Assembly: GCF_019583405.1 (NCBI RefSeq)
Contig: NZ_SZUU01000008.1
Coordinates: forward strand, 124,001 to 188,000
Source of the DNA: Bacteroides fragilis
Lineage (GTDB): Bacteria > Bacteroidota > Bacteroidia > Bacteroidales > Bacteroidaceae
Direction of reading: 5' to 3'
Length of the DNA stretch: 64,000 bases
The translations under genes were made by a program, and so were the position numbers. The notes beneath the pieces are model-generated. The model was not told the origin of the DNA, ran no database searches, and saw only the letters and a list, made by a program, of their open reading frames with translations. Shown piece after piece: positions 1 through 9,701 of this stretch. Numbering within the stretch: position 1 is the first letter of the stretch; each line of letters starts with the position of its first letter.

Positions 1-408
1 CTGAGCATTCACGAGGTTTATGTCAATGTCGCGCGGCTGTTCGATAGCTTTCAGTATGGCTGTTTTGGTGATTTCGTGAAAAACGATACGCTTCGTATTT
101 TCAGGTTTCAGTTTCAGTACCTCGTAAAGGTGCCATGAAATAGCTTCTCCCTCACGGTCCTCATCGGATGCGAGCCATACGGTTTCCGCTTTGCTTGCTT
201 CCTCTTTCAGTTTATCGACCAGCTCTTGTTTCTCTTCCGGTATTTCATATTTGGGTTTGAAATTCTTTTCTATATCGATAGAAAATTCTTTTTTCTTCAG
301 GTCGCGAATATGTCCGTAACTTGAGAGAACTTTAAAATCTTTCCCAAGAAACTTTTCAATCGTTTTTGCTTTTGCTGGAGATTCGACAATGACAAGGTTT
401 TTCTGCAT
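1..408 (-). CDS. topA: DNA topoisomerase I, N-terminal part (runs off the left edge)
   Basis: Type IA topoisomerase, which relaxes negatively supercoiled DNA through a 5'-phosphotyrosine intermediate. Only the first 136 residues lie in the window. They form the Toprim domain: the opening VIVESPAKAKTI carries the catalytic glutamate at residue 9, and SDEDREGE at about 81-88 supplies the metal-binding acidic cluster. The start is the ATG at 406-408. A TACTTTTG promoter box lies 32 bases upstream on the same strand. The catalytic tyrosine would be beyond the left edge. Family assignment is secure. The gene reads away from the barrel/TPR genes but on the same strand. Confidence 0.95.
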   Translation of the reverse strand, partial: MQKNLVIVESPAKAKTIEKFLGKDFKVLSSYGHIRDLKKKEFSIDIEKNFKPKYEIPEEKQELVDKLKEEASKAETVWLASDEDREGEAISWHLYEVLKLKPENTKRIVFHEITKTAILKAIEQPRDIDINLVNAQ

Positions 409-439
409 ATCTGTGATATTAAAACATATAAATTGCCCG

Positions 440-447
440 CAAAAGTA
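440..447 (-). promoter_or_regulatory. Promoter -7 box for topA
   Basis: On the minus strand this reads TACTTTTG, a match to the Bacteroides -7 consensus TAnnTTTG. It lies 32 bases before the topA ATG. No clean TTTG -33 box was seen. Confidence 0.5.
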
Positions 448-528
448 GAAAAAAACGTTTTCTTTACCTTATAATATAGAGAGAATCTGATATTTTTTGC
501 AAAAAAAGACCTTTTTTATAAGAATCTT

Positions 529-2232
529 TTAAAACTGGAAGCTTAGTCCTCCTACAAAATTGATTCCCTCAACCGGATAATACAAGTAGTACTGATATTT
601 CTTATTCAGCAAATTGTCAGCCTTTACATATGCCGAGATTCCCTTGAAAATTTTATATGTAGCTCCCAAGCTCAGATTGCTGACGGCAGGAATACTTTTT
701 CCGTAAAATCCAGTATAGCGTTCGGCTCTGCGGGTATATTGGTAGCCTGTGTTTAGCCAAAGTGCGGGTATCGGATGAACTTCTGCATGAATACCGAAAT
801 CAAATTCCGGTTTCATCAACAATACCTCATTGTAACTGAGCGCTTTCGAATCGGTTCCTTTGTTGTCCGTATTCCAGTGATAATAGGTTCCTCCTGCCGA
901 GAGGGCGAATAGGTCTTTGTATTCGTAGCTGGCTTTGATGCCTGCGTAAAAGTTATCCGTATTGGTCTGTCCCAAACCAATGTAGTTTGCTCCCCTTTCT
1001 CCATCCCAGGCATCTATCGATTGATACAGATCATCTTTCAGATTCTGGTATCCGCCGAAGATGTCGAACCAGAGGCCCGGTGTCGGACTGGCTTTGAATC
1101 CTAATCCGGCATTCAGTTGCTCATAAGTGTCTCTGACTTCCTGTCCCGGATTGAGGTATGGATTGTAAGTCTCCAATCGGCGGAAATCATTCAACTGTCT
1201 GCCTCCGGTTGCTTTGGCGTATAGTACGTAACTGTCGGAAAACACATATTGAGCTTTTACGTCCGGAGAGACACGTACTGCTTTTCCATTTCCGAAAGAG
1301 AGGTCTACGTTGGCTCCGACATGTACTCTCCAACTGTCATCATTCAATTCGTAGTAGGGATTCAGATCAAGCGTTGTACGGCTCTTGAAAATATTCTTTA
1401 TCCGGTCTTTATTTTCTTTCAGTTCGTTCCCGTAGATCAGATTGTTCATGGCAAATCCGATAGCTACTGTCTGCTCGTCGCTGATTGAACCGCTTACGGT
1501 TGCCAAGGTGCGTATCAGCGTTTCGTTTACTCCTCCGAAGAGCTGACATTGTTGGCGTCCGTATAACATCAGGTTGGTTTCCGCCCGGTATTGCAGCGGT
1601 AGGGTTTCGTCAGTCGATTTCACTCCGAAGTGCACATCACCGGAAGTAAACTTCTGCTTCTTGAATCCGTAAGGTTCGTAATTGAAATTGCTCAGGCCGA
1701 AATTACCGGCTACGTTCAAATCCAGTTTTGCAAATTGGTGAACATAATCTACGTTTGCCCGTGTGCGGTAATAGAAGGCGTTCCATTTTCGGGTATCACC
1801 GAAAGGCATATCTAACTTTCCGTCCATTCCGTCCATCTTGAAGTTTACGTTCAGTTTGTCCTGATCCGAGAGCCGGAACAGATAGTTGGCCAAAATATCC
1901 AGATTGCCATAGTTACCGTATCCCAGACGGACGTATCCCGGAATGAAGCCCGGTTGTATTTCCTTGCCGGTGTAAGCTCCTATTGTCCCCATCGGAATTG
2001 AAGTGGCAGGCGTAGTAAATGTGGCATATTCCACCTCTTTTTTGCTGACAGTAGGCTCTTCTACTTTAGGTAGGACATTTACTTTGGAAGCATCCATTAT
2101 GTCCGGGTTATATTGCTGCTCTACCACTACGGTGCGGTTTACAGTCGTATCTTTGGGTTGCGTCTGAGCCAGTATCGAAACAGGCAGCGCGGTAAAAGCA
2201 ATTCCTAAAAGGATATAATTGTTATATTTCAT
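529..2232 (-). CDS. Outer-membrane beta-barrel, TonB-dependent-receptor-like, without a plug
   Basis: A 567-residue secreted protein with a signal peptide (residues 1-22, ending ILAQ). A short linker follows, then alternating beta strands rich in Tyr, Trp and Asn, ending in INFVGGLSFQF with the terminal aromatic typical of outer-membrane barrels. It resembles the barrel of TonB-dependent receptors, but I see no carboxypeptidase-like N-terminal domain and no classical plug motif, and 567 residues is short for a full receptor. It starts 6 bases after the TPR gene, so the two almost certainly form an operon. This suggests a periplasmic TPR partner for the barrel. The substrate is unknown. Confidence 0.75.
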   Translation of the reverse strand: MKYNNYILLGIAFTALPVSILAQTQPKDTTVNRTVVVEQQYNPDIMDASKVNVLPKVEEPTVSKKEVEYATFTTPATSIPMGTIGAYTGKEIQPGFIPGYVRLGYGNYGNLDILANYLFRLSDQDKLNVNFKMDGMDGKLDMPFGDTRKWNAFYYRTRANVDYVHQFAKLDLNVAGNFGLSNFNYEPYGFKKQKFTSGDVHFGVKSTDETLPLQYRAETNLMLYGRQQCQLFGGVNETLIRTLATVSGSISDEQTVAIGFAMNNLIYGNELKENKDRIKNIFKSRTTLDLNPYYELNDDSWRVHVGANVDLSFGNGKAVRVSPDVKAQYVFSDSYVLYAKATGGRQLNDFRRLETYNPYLNPGQEVRDTYEQLNAGLGFKASPTPGLWFDIFGGYQNLKDDLYQSIDAWDGERGANYIGLGQTNTDNFYAGIKASYEYKDLFALSAGGTYYHWNTDNKGTDSKALSYNEVLLMKPEFDFGIHAEVHPIPALWLNTGYQYTRRAERYTGFYGKSIPAVSNLSLGATYKIFKGISAYVKADNLLNKKYQYYLYYPVEGINFVGGLSFQF

Positions 2233-2238
2233 ACTCTG

Positions 2239-5200
2239 TTACTTATTAAGGTTGTTCAGTCTGCTCTCAATCATATTCTCGATATCATCATCAGCATGGT
2301 AATTCTGTTGCAGGCTCAGCAAGTACTGACGGGCATCCAGCTTTTTATCCATAGCTACATATACATCCGACAGGAGGATGAACCCGCGTGCCAGCCAGTA
2401 GGCATGTGGTGTACTTTGGTCGATGAAGTTCAGTAACTCTTTCTCTGCGGCTGCATAATTCTGCGTGTTGTACAATTCTTGTGCAACCAGGAATTTTGCT
2501 TCCGCGCCATACAGGTTGCGTGTATCTTTTGCCAACTCTTTTAAATCTGCCATGGCTGCCTTATCTCCTTTCTGGTTCAGGTAAGCCTTTGCCCGATAAT
2601 ACAAAGCTTCATTCTTGAGTTCAGGACTCAGTTTGGCTTCGGATAGCAAGGCCGTTGCCGCATGGATGGTTTCCGTATCGTCTTTCAGCAAATAAGCTGC
2701 ACGGAGCATACCCGTTTCAGCCAGCAATCTTCGTTCGGCAGTGGTTGCTTTCTCTTTCAGCATTTTGTAACTTGCCAATGCATCGGCAAACTGCACTTTG
2801 TTGAACTGAACTTCCGCACGCATAATCAGTGCTTCTTCCGAGAACGGATTGTCCGGATATTCAAGCAACTTGCCCGAGTGTTCCAGAATCATATCATAAT
2901 TTTTCTGTTCCTTACCTATCAGGCAGAGATAATAGTGGGCATTCAGTCCGAATGCTCCGTCCGGGAAAGTCTGCAGATACTTTCCGAAGCTTTCTTTAGC
3001 CTGCTCCACCCGTCCGCGCATGTAAATCTTCTCAGCTGCCATGTAGGTCAGTGAATCCTGTTCGCTGGCATCGAAGCGGATGTTGCCCGGCATGGCCGAA
3101 GCCAGTGCGGCAAATTCGTCGATGCGGTTCATGTCTACATAGATCGACTTCAGGTCGCGCATGGCCAGACGGGCTTCGTCGCTTCCCGGATATTTCTGTA
3201 CTACCTGTTTATAAGCGTCGATGGCCTGGTTATAATCTTCATTCTGGTAGTAGAGCAAACCGATTTCCGCTGCTGCCTTGCGGCTGACGGGGCTTTCGGG
3301 GTATTTGGCCAATAACTCCTTGAAAGAGGTGATGGCCTGTTGGTTATTATCCATCAGGACATAAGAACGTCCTTTTTCGTACAGAGCACTGATGGCATAG
3401 GGTGAAGCGGGATATTTACCTGCCAGACGGTTCAGCCAGGTGATTTTACCTGAATAGTCTTTTTGCAGTCCCGATACCAGTGCGAGTTGGTAAAATGAAT
3501 AATCTCCCGAGGGAGTATTCATTGCTTCTGCCTGTGAATAATAGTGTTTGGCTTCATCGAAGTTACGCACATCCAGGTAGCAGTCACCGATGCGGTTGTA
3601 GGCATCGGCCAGTGCCGTTTTATTTTCTCCTTTCTCCAGGCTGATGTATTTTCGGAACCAGTTTTGTGCTTGTACATAATCTTTTTGATGAAATGCGATA
3701 TAGCCTAAGTTATAATGTGCCAGGGCATACATTTCGTTATTGGTCTGTTGAGTCAGTTGCAGATAATCGGTGAAGTTACGTTTGGCTTCTTCCATCCGGT
3801 TCAGCCGATAGTATGCTTCGCCCCTCCAGTAGAGGGCGTCTGCTTTGGTCTGCCGGTTGTATTGTCCGAGCCCGAGTGAGCGGTCGAAGTAGCCGATGGA
3901 CTGTTCGAATTGCGTATTGGCAAACGCTTGTGTACCCAGTTGGAATAAGATGCGCTGTTTGGCTTCCAGAATACGTTTGCCGGGATGGGCGATACGGTCG
4001 ATTGACTTCAGTGCCGCTTCATAGCTCCGCGTATTCATATATACCTCTACCAGATAGCTGCTTACCATCTCGGCATATTCGGAGGTGGGGAATTCATTGA
4101 GGAATTTTTCAAAGACAGTCACCGATTCTCCGAAAGCCGAATAAGATGTTTCGTGGATACATAACGCATAATTGTAGGCAGCTTGTTCTTTGATTTTCGG
4201 ATTTGCGTTCGAAGCGGCAGCCTGTTCGAATGCCATGCGTGCTTTGTTCTTTTCAGCCAGATGCAGATAGGCAAGTCCCATGTGCAAGTAAGCATTCTGT
4301 GTCAACGCGTCGTTTTCGGTAGTGACTTCTCCAAGTGTTTCGGCAGCTTTAGAGAAAACACCGGTCTGGAAATAAGACAGCCCCAGCATATAGAGTGCAT
4401 CTCTTCGGGGTGCATTTTCTTTTTCCAGATAATTTCGGAAAGAGGTGACCGCCTTGTGATAATCTCCGAAATGATAATATGCATCTCCCAGAATCCGGTA
4501 CATTTCACCGGCGTGTTCGTTTTGCGGATAGGCAGACAGGTAATTCTGGGCCACGATCTGAGCCTTGTCATAGTTCTTCTTGATGGCATAGATTTCAGCA
4601 ATGTAATAGGGTACCAGGGCTTTGTATTTAGCGTTATCCTGTAATGGGAGAAAGCCTTTCAGTGCTTCATCATACCGTTTCTGCGTGTATCGGATGTATG
4701 AGATATAGTATGAGCAGTCATTCGCATACTTGGGACTGCTTGCTTTCAGGGTTTCGAACCAGATGGCGGCCTCTTTGACATTGCCGACTTTCAAGTAGCA
4801 GGTAGCCAACTGATAGGTCATGTCATCCCGTTCCTCGTTGCCCAGCAAATCAAGGCGGGAAGAGTTGAACAAGGCGAGAGCTTCATCATAGTTGCCCTGA
4901 TAAAAATAAGCAGAGGCAATCAGTGCATAAATACGGTTTGCGTGAGGAGTATCCGGATAGGTATCCAGATAGCTGCGCAGTTGCGCGATGGCATTACGGT
5001 CTTTCAATTCATACGCCGAGCATACCAACATGTATTCAGCCTCTTCTTTCAGGTTCACGTCCGCTTTCTGGCGGACAAATGTGCGCAGGGGAGGCATTGC
5101 GGCCGCATAGTTCTTTTGCAGAAACAGCTCTTTCCCTTCTTTATACAGATTTACGGGAGACGTTATTTTCTCGCTGGTTTGTGCCTGCAGGGCGACAGGC

Positions 5201-5247
5201 ACACAACATGCCACGGCACATATCAATCGTGATATCTTTTTTTTCAT
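2239..5247 (-). CDS. Large periplasmic tetratricopeptide-repeat protein
   Basis: A 1002-residue protein with a signal peptide (residues 1-22, ending LQAQ). It is built almost wholly of tetratricopeptide repeats; units such as ALYWRGEAYYRLNRMEEA and ALYEKGRSYVLMDNNQQA recur through the chain. TPR solenoids are protein-protein interaction scaffolds, so a role in organising an envelope complex with the barrel encoded 6 bases downstream is likely, but this is inferred from context only. A TACTTTTG promoter box is present at 5263-5270. No enzymatic domain is visible. The N-terminal repeats resemble YbgF/BamD-type outer-membrane-assembly TPRs in spacing, though not specifically enough for assignment. 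Confidence 0.85.
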   Translation of the reverse strand: MKKKISRLICAVACCVPVALQAQTSEKITSPVNLYKEGKELFLQKNYAAAMPPLRTFVRQKADVNLKEEAEYMLVCSAYELKDRNAIAQLRSYLDTYPDTPHANRIYALIASAYFYQGNYDEALALFNSSRLDLLGNEERDDMTYQLATCYLKVGNVKEAAIWFETLKASSPKYANDCSYYISYIRYTQKRYDEALKGFLPLQDNAKYKALVPYYIAEIYAIKKNYDKAQIVAQNYLSAYPQNEHAGEMYRILGDAYYHFGDYHKAVTSFRNYLEKENAPRRDALYMLGLSYFQTGVFSKAAETLGEVTTENDALTQNAYLHMGLAYLHLAEKNKARMAFEQAAASNANPKIKEQAAYNYALCIHETSYSAFGESVTVFEKFLNEFPTSEYAEMVSSYLVEVYMNTRSYEAALKSIDRIAHPGKRILEAKQRILFQLGTQAFANTQFEQSIGYFDRSLGLGQYNRQTKADALYWRGEAYYRLNRMEEAKRNFTDYLQLTQQTNNEMYALAHYNLGYIAFHQKDYVQAQNWFRKYISLEKGENKTALADAYNRIGDCYLDVRNFDEAKHYYSQAEAMNTPSGDYSFYQLALVSGLQKDYSGKITWLNRLAGKYPASPYAISALYEKGRSYVLMDNNQQAITSFKELLAKYPESPVSRKAAAEIGLLYYQNEDYNQAIDAYKQVVQKYPGSDEARLAMRDLKSIYVDMNRIDEFAALASAMPGNIRFDASEQDSLTYMAAEKIYMRGRVEQAKESFGKYLQTFPDGAFGLNAHYYLCLIGKEQKNYDMILEHSGKLLEYPDNPFSEEALIMRAEVQFNKVQFADALASYKMLKEKATTAERRLLAETGMLRAAYLLKDDTETIHAATALLSEAKLSPELKNEALYYRAKAYLNQKGDKAAMADLKELAKDTRNLYGAEAKFLVAQELYNTQNYAAAEKELLNFIDQSTPHAYWLARGFILLSDVYVAMDKKLDARQYLLSLQQNYHADDDIENMIESRLNNLNK

Positions 5248-5262
5248 AATTCAGAGTTTTGA

Positions 5263-5270
5263 CAAAAGTA
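5263..5270 (-). promoter_or_regulatory. Promoter -7 box for the TPR/barrel operon
   Basis: TACTTTTG on the minus strand, matching TAnnTTTG, 16 bases before the TPR gene start. Confidence 0.5.
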
Positions 5271-5286
5271 CTTGTTTTTATGTATT

Positions 5287-5811
5287 TTACCTCTCTTTCA
5301 AGAATCTTTTTAACCCTTTTTTGATAGAGCCCAGTCCGAACTCTTCGGGATTAATTTGGCGCAATGGGACGAAAAACGAGTCCGCCACATCATCCATTGC
5401 TTCAAAGTGACTTGTATCTTCCACTTGGCAAAGGAAAAACATGTCGAGCGTATGTACAGGAAACCCGGAATAGATATAAATGTTCGGAAGTGAAAACAGG
5501 TAGGTTGCCTTTTTCACTTTTAATCCGGTCTCCTCTTCTACTTCCCGGCTTACTCCTTCTTCACCCGTTTCGTTCATGTCGATGAAGCCACCCGGAAGGT
5601 CCAGCGTCCCTTTCGCCGGCTCTTTGGCACGGCGGCATACCAGTAACTCGTCTTTTTCGTTTAAGATCAGTGCCACTGTAGCCGATGACGGGTTGAAATA
5701 ATAAACGAACCCGCAATCGGTACATTGTTTAGACTTCTCGTTGTGAATCTCAAAAGCGGCAGAACCGCATTTCGGACAGTATTTAAATTGATTAAGTGGA
5801 TGTTCCATCAT
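5287..5811 (-). CDS. NUDIX hydrolase with N-terminal zinc ribbon
   Basis: Predicted nucleoside-diphosphate-linked pyrophosphohydrolase of 174 residues. A zinc ribbon at residues 12-33 has the pairs CPKC and CTDC. The NUDIX box is complete at residues 75-97: G-x5-E, seven residues, then REVEEETGL. This zinc-ribbon plus NUDIX layout resembles NADH pyrophosphatase (NudC) and related small proteins, but the NudC-specific downstream motif was not identified, so the substrate is open. Two adjacent ATGs offer alternative starts one codon apart. A TATTTTTG box lies upstream at 5832-5839. It is probably transcribed separately from the TPR gene, 39 bases away. Confidence 0.9.
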   Translation of the reverse strand: MMEHPLNQFKYCPKCGSAAFEIHNEKSKQCTDCGFVYYFNPSSATVALILNEKDELLVCRRAKEPAKGTLDLPGGFIDMNETGEEGVSREVEEETGLKVKKATYLFSLPNIYIYSGFPVHTLDMFFLCQVEDTSHFEAMDDVADSFFVPLRQINPEEFGLGSIKKGLKRFLKER

Positions 5812-5831
5812 TCTATTTGTTTTTGTGCAGG

Positions 5832-5839
5832 CAAAAATA
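5832..5839 (-). promoter_or_regulatory. Promoter -7 box for the NUDIX gene
   Basis: TATTTTTG on the minus strand, matching TAnnTTTG, about 20 bases before the ATG. Confidence 0.4.
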
Positions 5840-5970
5840 ACGAAAAAGAAGCAGTTTCAGGTGATATGTCCGCCAGTATTGTAGGTTTGATAATATAAAG
5901 TGTTGATAAAGAATGGGAAATGACTACTGTAATGTCCGCTTCCTTTTTCTTCTTTTCCTTTTTCTTTCTC

Positions 5971-5978
5971 TACCTTTG
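5971..5978 (+). promoter_or_regulatory. Promoter -7 box for the first propeller gene
   Basis: TACCTTTG, matching TAnnTTTG, 29 bases before the ATG at 6008. The preceding pyrimidine-rich tract has no exact TTTG at -33. Confidence 0.45.
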
Positions 5979-6007
5979 CCATTGATTTATTTATTAATAT
6001 ACAAACT

Positions 6008-7666
6008 ATGAAATCACTTCATTCTCTTTTATTTTGCGGAGTACTTCTTTTGCATGCTTCTTGTTCGGGAATAAAAACATCAGATGAGAAATCTTTGGAT
6101 GATTGTCCCTTGGTAGCGATCTGGAAACAAGCCGGTACTGACAGTATAGTGGTGTTGGACATCGGGTTGATAAAAGATACCATGCAGATACGGCTCAGCC
6201 AGTTGGTAGACGACCTGGAGATTATCAAGCTTGAAACCCGGGATACGGCATTAGTCAAGTCCGGATATATGGCGGTTTCTGACCGGTACATGCTTTTGGG
6301 AAGTTATTTAATGCCTTGTAAGTTATTTGATAAGAATGGGACTTTCCTGCGTCAGATTGGCGGGATTGGGCAAGGTCCCGGTGAGTATACCAATATTTAT
6401 GATGCTCAGATTGATGAAGTGAATAATCGGATTTATATGCTTCCGTGGACTTCAAATCAACTATTGGTTTTTGACTTGGATGGAAATTTACTTCCTCCGA
6501 TACCTTTGCCGGCCAGAGTTCCTAAAGGAGTGTTCCGGGTAGATACGAAAAAGAATCTATTGACTATGGGCATCTTGCCTTTCCAGGATTTAGGAAATAA
6601 GTTTGTGCTTTGGCAACAAGATCTCAAAGGAAATGTGTTGCAATCCATCAGTTCGACTCCTTATTATACTTATGATGATTACAGCAATGAAGTGAGCAGC
6701 AACCGGAATGCCGGTTCTTTTGACTTTTTCATCTTTAATTGGTCTGCCGTACAAGATTCCTTGTATCACTATGATGCGAAAGAGAATCGTTTGGTTCCTG
6801 TTTTTACCGCCAATTTCGGGACTCAGGATATTCCTAAGCATACGTATACGGAGTTTCCCGGACATTATTGGGTCAACATCATAACAGAGGTTGTTAATGG
6901 GCAGGGTATGCCTCCAATGAATGTTTTGATAGATAAGCATAGCCTGAAAGGGACCTATTGTACATTGGTGATTGATGAACTTGGGGGTATTCCGGTCGAG
7001 TATCCGTACGACTGTTTTCAGGACGGACGTTTTCTGATGAATCTCGATCCGGGAGATTTGATTGATGAATTGGAAAAAGTCCTTGCTAAACCCGAACGTT
7101 TTTCTAAAGAAGAATCAGATCGACTTACAAAATTAAAGAATTCGATTTCCGTTGACGATAATAACTATATTCTGGTCGGTAAACTTAAGTCAAAAGGAGA
7201 AAGTCTGATACTTTCTGCTAATCCGGTTCAGAAAATAACGGAGCAGGAACAACAACCGGCAAAAGAGGAACCGGTAAAGACTGCCGTTCAGTCCGAAGTA
7301 GCATCGGAGGCGGATACAGTGTGGAGTGTATCTCCTTATTCAGCTATACTTCCTGATGCCATTAATTATTTCCGTACTCATAATAAATATAAAGATTGGG
7401 ATCCGAAAAAGGGCAAGCGCGTCCTTGTGCGTGGCATCGCAGAAAAAGACGGAACAATTACGGGTGTAGGCATCAGTTATGGATGGGATCTCGATCCTCA
7501 GAGCGGGGCTATGAAAAATAAGAGCGAGGGAACTTGTGGGCTGAAAGAGTTGGATGAAGAAGCCTTAAGGCTGATCCGGCAGGCTAAACTTTTACCCGGA
7601 ATGACAGATAAGAAAATACCGGTCAGAAGTAAATTCGTTATTGTAGTCGATTTCCCTCCTAAATGA
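6008..7666 (+). CDS. 6-bladed beta-propeller lipoprotein with a TonB-C-like C-terminal domain
   Basis: A 552-residue lipoprotein with lipobox LLHASC (Cys 19). Residues about 40-400 form the propeller seen throughout this region; the family signature GQGPGEY is present, and NNYILVGKLK marks the usual propeller end. Unlike its neighbours it continues. A linker rich in Glu, Pro and Ala (about 405-435) leads to a C-terminal domain of about 110 residues, with EKDGTITGV, then LDEEALRLIRQ, then PVRSKFVIVVDF. That is the pattern of the TonB/energy-transducer C-terminal fold. It has no transmembrane TonB N-terminus, so it is probably an outer-leaflet or periplasmic adaptor rather than an energy transducer. 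Function inferred. Confidence 0.75.
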   Translation: MKSLHSLLFCGVLLLHASCSGIKTSDEKSLDDCPLVAIWKQAGTDSIVVLDIGLIKDTMQIRLSQLVDDLEIIKLETRDTALVKSGYMAVSDRYMLLGSYLMPCKLFDKNGTFLRQIGGIGQGPGEYTNIYDAQIDEVNNRIYMLPWTSNQLLVFDLDGNLLPPIPLPARVPKGVFRVDTKKNLLTMGILPFQDLGNKFVLWQQDLKGNVLQSISSTPYYTYDDYSNEVSSNRNAGSFDFFIFNWSAVQDSLYHYDAKENRLVPVFTANFGTQDIPKHTYTEFPGHYWVNIITEVVNGQGMPPMNVLIDKHSLKGTYCTLVIDELGGIPVEYPYDCFQDGRFLMNLDPGDLIDELEKVLAKPERFSKEESDRLTKLKNSISVDDNNYILVGKLKSKGESLILSANPVQKITEQEQQPAKEEPVKTAVQSEVASEADTVWSVSPYSAILPDAINYFRTHNKYKDWDPKKGKRVLVRGIAEKDGTITGVGISYGWDLDPQSGAMKNKSEGTCGLKELDEEALRLIRQAKLLPGMTDKKIPVRSKFVIVVDFPPK

Positions 7667-8558
7667 CGAGTTAATTTCATTTTGTCAAATTTACAATTTG
7701 TCCGGTAAGCTCTGTCTGTAACCGGATAAATTCGGATGAAGATTCATGCAGCGCAAAAAACGTGCTGCATTTGGCTTCTGCGTTTGTCTATATTGTAGCT
7801 GTTTTGCTGATTGGCGGCTGTTTGGATATGATATTCCTTGATCCGTCTGTCTACTTGTCTCCTGTGTTTGCTATTTGCTGTCTTTCTTCTATCGGTGATT
7901 TTTTCTTTTCAGTATGCAACCAGCATCTTTCTTCTCGAATTTGGCCACTGATTTATCCTCCGTTTTTAGCAAGTTAACATCCTGTTGGCAAAGAATTAGT
8001 TTTCTACCGACAGGAAGTTAACTTACTCCTTTCATGAAGTTAACTTACCATATTCTGTTTATTCATATCCTGCATGCATGATTATGCCATTTCTCTGGAT
8101 TTATTCGCTTTTGTTGTATATCATTGCTTTTTTTATTCATTTTCATTTCTATTTCTTGCCGATTCTACCAATGTTCGGTTAGCGGGAAACGGTATATTGC
8201 AACTATTTGTCATAGAAACACTCTGTTTCCTTACGTTTCTCTATTTCTTTGGTCGAGCTTTGTCGATTGAGTGTGTGACCGTCTCTATGATTTGTTTAAT
8301 ACCCGCCTGATTACTAATGCTAAATTACGATGTGTTCGTATTTTATTGATTCGTAAATAAATATATGTATTATTCTCGCTGAAAAGTTTGCTTTTATTAA
8401 ATGCAATCCTTATTTTTGGAGAAATAATTTTAAGCCTTATTTTTTGATAAACAAGCAGAAGAATGAAGCGGAATATATGTTTTTACTTGATGCCTTAGGG
8501 GATTGATATGTTGCTCATGAACCCAAAGCTTTGTTGCAAAACGACTAAAACGACTAAT
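7667..8558. other. 892-bp intergenic region with palindromes, no supported gene
   Basis: I see no credible coding sequence: two short open frames (7762-7977, 8074-8310) lack family resemblance, start context and lipoprotein features. The region contains a hairpin with the near-complementary arms ATGCAGCGC (7746-7754) and GTGCTGCAT (7762-7770). It also has AAGTTAAC at 7971 and two perfect AAGTTAACTT palindromes at 8015-8024 and 8037-8046, spaced 22 bp. These could be operator sites for the propeller gene at 8559, though they are about 500 bases upstream. Confidence 0.5.
7697..7730 (+). terminator. Hairpin after the TonB-C-fused propeller gene
   Basis: TTTGTCCGGT and ACCGGATAAA form a 10-bp stem with one G-T wobble around a 14-base loop, 30 bases after the stop codon. 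It lacks a strong T-run, so it is a weak terminator candidate. Confidence 0.4.
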
Positions 8559-9701
8559 ATGAAACAGAACACCTTTTTTGTTAATGTATGGACCTTGATG
8601 CTGATTCTGGGTCTTATTGCTTGTGGAGAGAAAAAAACGCAGGTGAAAACAGAACTTCAGAGAATAGAAGCTTTTGCATTTGATGTTAATGATGATTATT
8701 TACAAAGCTATGCCGGTACTTTTTGCTATTCTACTTCAGCCCGGATCGATGGTAAAGAGTGTCTGATTGTTTATAATGGAAAACTCCATTCCATTGACAT
8801 TCTGAATCTGACTGATCGCCGGCCATTAAAACAAATAGCTCTGGCTAAGGATGGTCCGGATCAGATACTTGCCCCCAAAGGGATCGGCTATTATAAAGAT
8901 TCGTTTATCATACTGAATACCGGTGGTTTGTATCGGGTTGGTCAGGATGGAAAAGTGGTGTCTAAGAAACTTCTCAACGATTTTCCGCAGATTAAGGAAG
9001 AAGGGTATGGAATAGCCGTTCCCGATCTTACTGTTTACTTTAGCGTGTATAGCTTCTTCGGATTTGATGCTGCGAATGGAAGAGTGGCTTTACCCCTCTA
9101 CTCTTATAAGAAAGATACTACGGGAGAATATCCGAAGAAAGTGCTGATTGTTTCGTGTGACGATTGGAATATACGGGATGAAGTGGAGATACATTGTCCT
9201 GATGTGATAAGGAAAGAGGGAGATATGCAATTACTGGGTTGTGTCAACGTGCTTCCCTACGGTGACCGGTTGATTTATAATTTCCCTGCGTCTTTCAAAG
9301 TTTATGTTTACGATCTGTCTGCAAAAAAGAGTAAAGAATATGATTTTCCTTCTACCTTTACAGATCCTTTTTTCCATTTACCGGATATGAACGAAGGGGA
9401 ACCCGGCTTCGGATGTCTGAAAACCGGTTATTATTTCCCATTGTGTTACGATGCCTATCATAATGTGTTCTGGCGTATTCAGCAGGGACCATTAGATGGT
9501 CATGGAGTGGGAGGAAAGCCCTTTTCCGTCATGTGTATATCACCTGATTTTTTGAATAGTGCAGAGTATGTGATTCCTGCCGGTGCATCTATCTATCCCG
9601 ATTTGGCTTTTACAGATTCTTTGATCTTGTTGCCGTATACGGGAGGTGATAAAATCGGTGAAAACAATATGTGCTTTTATGGACTGCAATATAGAGAATA
9701 G
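8559..9701 (+). CDS. BF3164-type TolB-like beta-propeller lipoprotein
   Basis: Secreted lipoprotein of 380 residues; the lipobox is LGLIAC after a hydrophobic stretch. The rest looks like a 6-bladed propeller, with recurrent blade sequences such as FNSAEYVIPAG and LILLPYTGG. It is less similar to the GQGPGEY group and resembles the BF3164-type TolB-like lipoproteins of Bacteroides (recognised from pattern, not from a search). The ATG at 8559 was chosen over an in-frame ATG 51 bases upstream because it directly precedes the signal peptide. It stands alone, 168 bases before the next propeller gene. Ligand unknown; surface or periplasmic binding is the likely role. Confidence 0.7.
   Translation: MKQNTFFVNVWTLMLILGLIACGEKKTQVKTELQRIEAFAFDVNDDYLQSYAGTFCYSTSARIDGKECLIVYNGKLHSIDILNLTDRRPLKQIALAKDGPDQILAPKGIGYYKDSFIILNTGGLYRVGQDGKVVSKKLLNDFPQIKEEGYGIAVPDLTVYFSVYSFFGFDAANGRVALPLYSYKKDTTGEYPKKVLIVSCDDWNIRDEVEIHCPDVIRKEGDMQLLGCVNVLPYGDRLIYNFPASFKVYVYDLSAKKSKEYDFPSTFTDPFFHLPDMNEGEPGFGCLKTGYYFPLCYDAYHNVFWRIQQGPLDGHGVGGKPFSVMCISPDFLNSAEYVIPAGASIYPDLAFTDSLILLPYTGGDKIGENNMCFYGLQYRE

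Noticed and set aside
7762..8310. Two short hydrophobic open frames in the gap before the propeller gene at 8559
   Set aside because: No start context, no repeat of family motifs and no conserved features; kept as intergenic.
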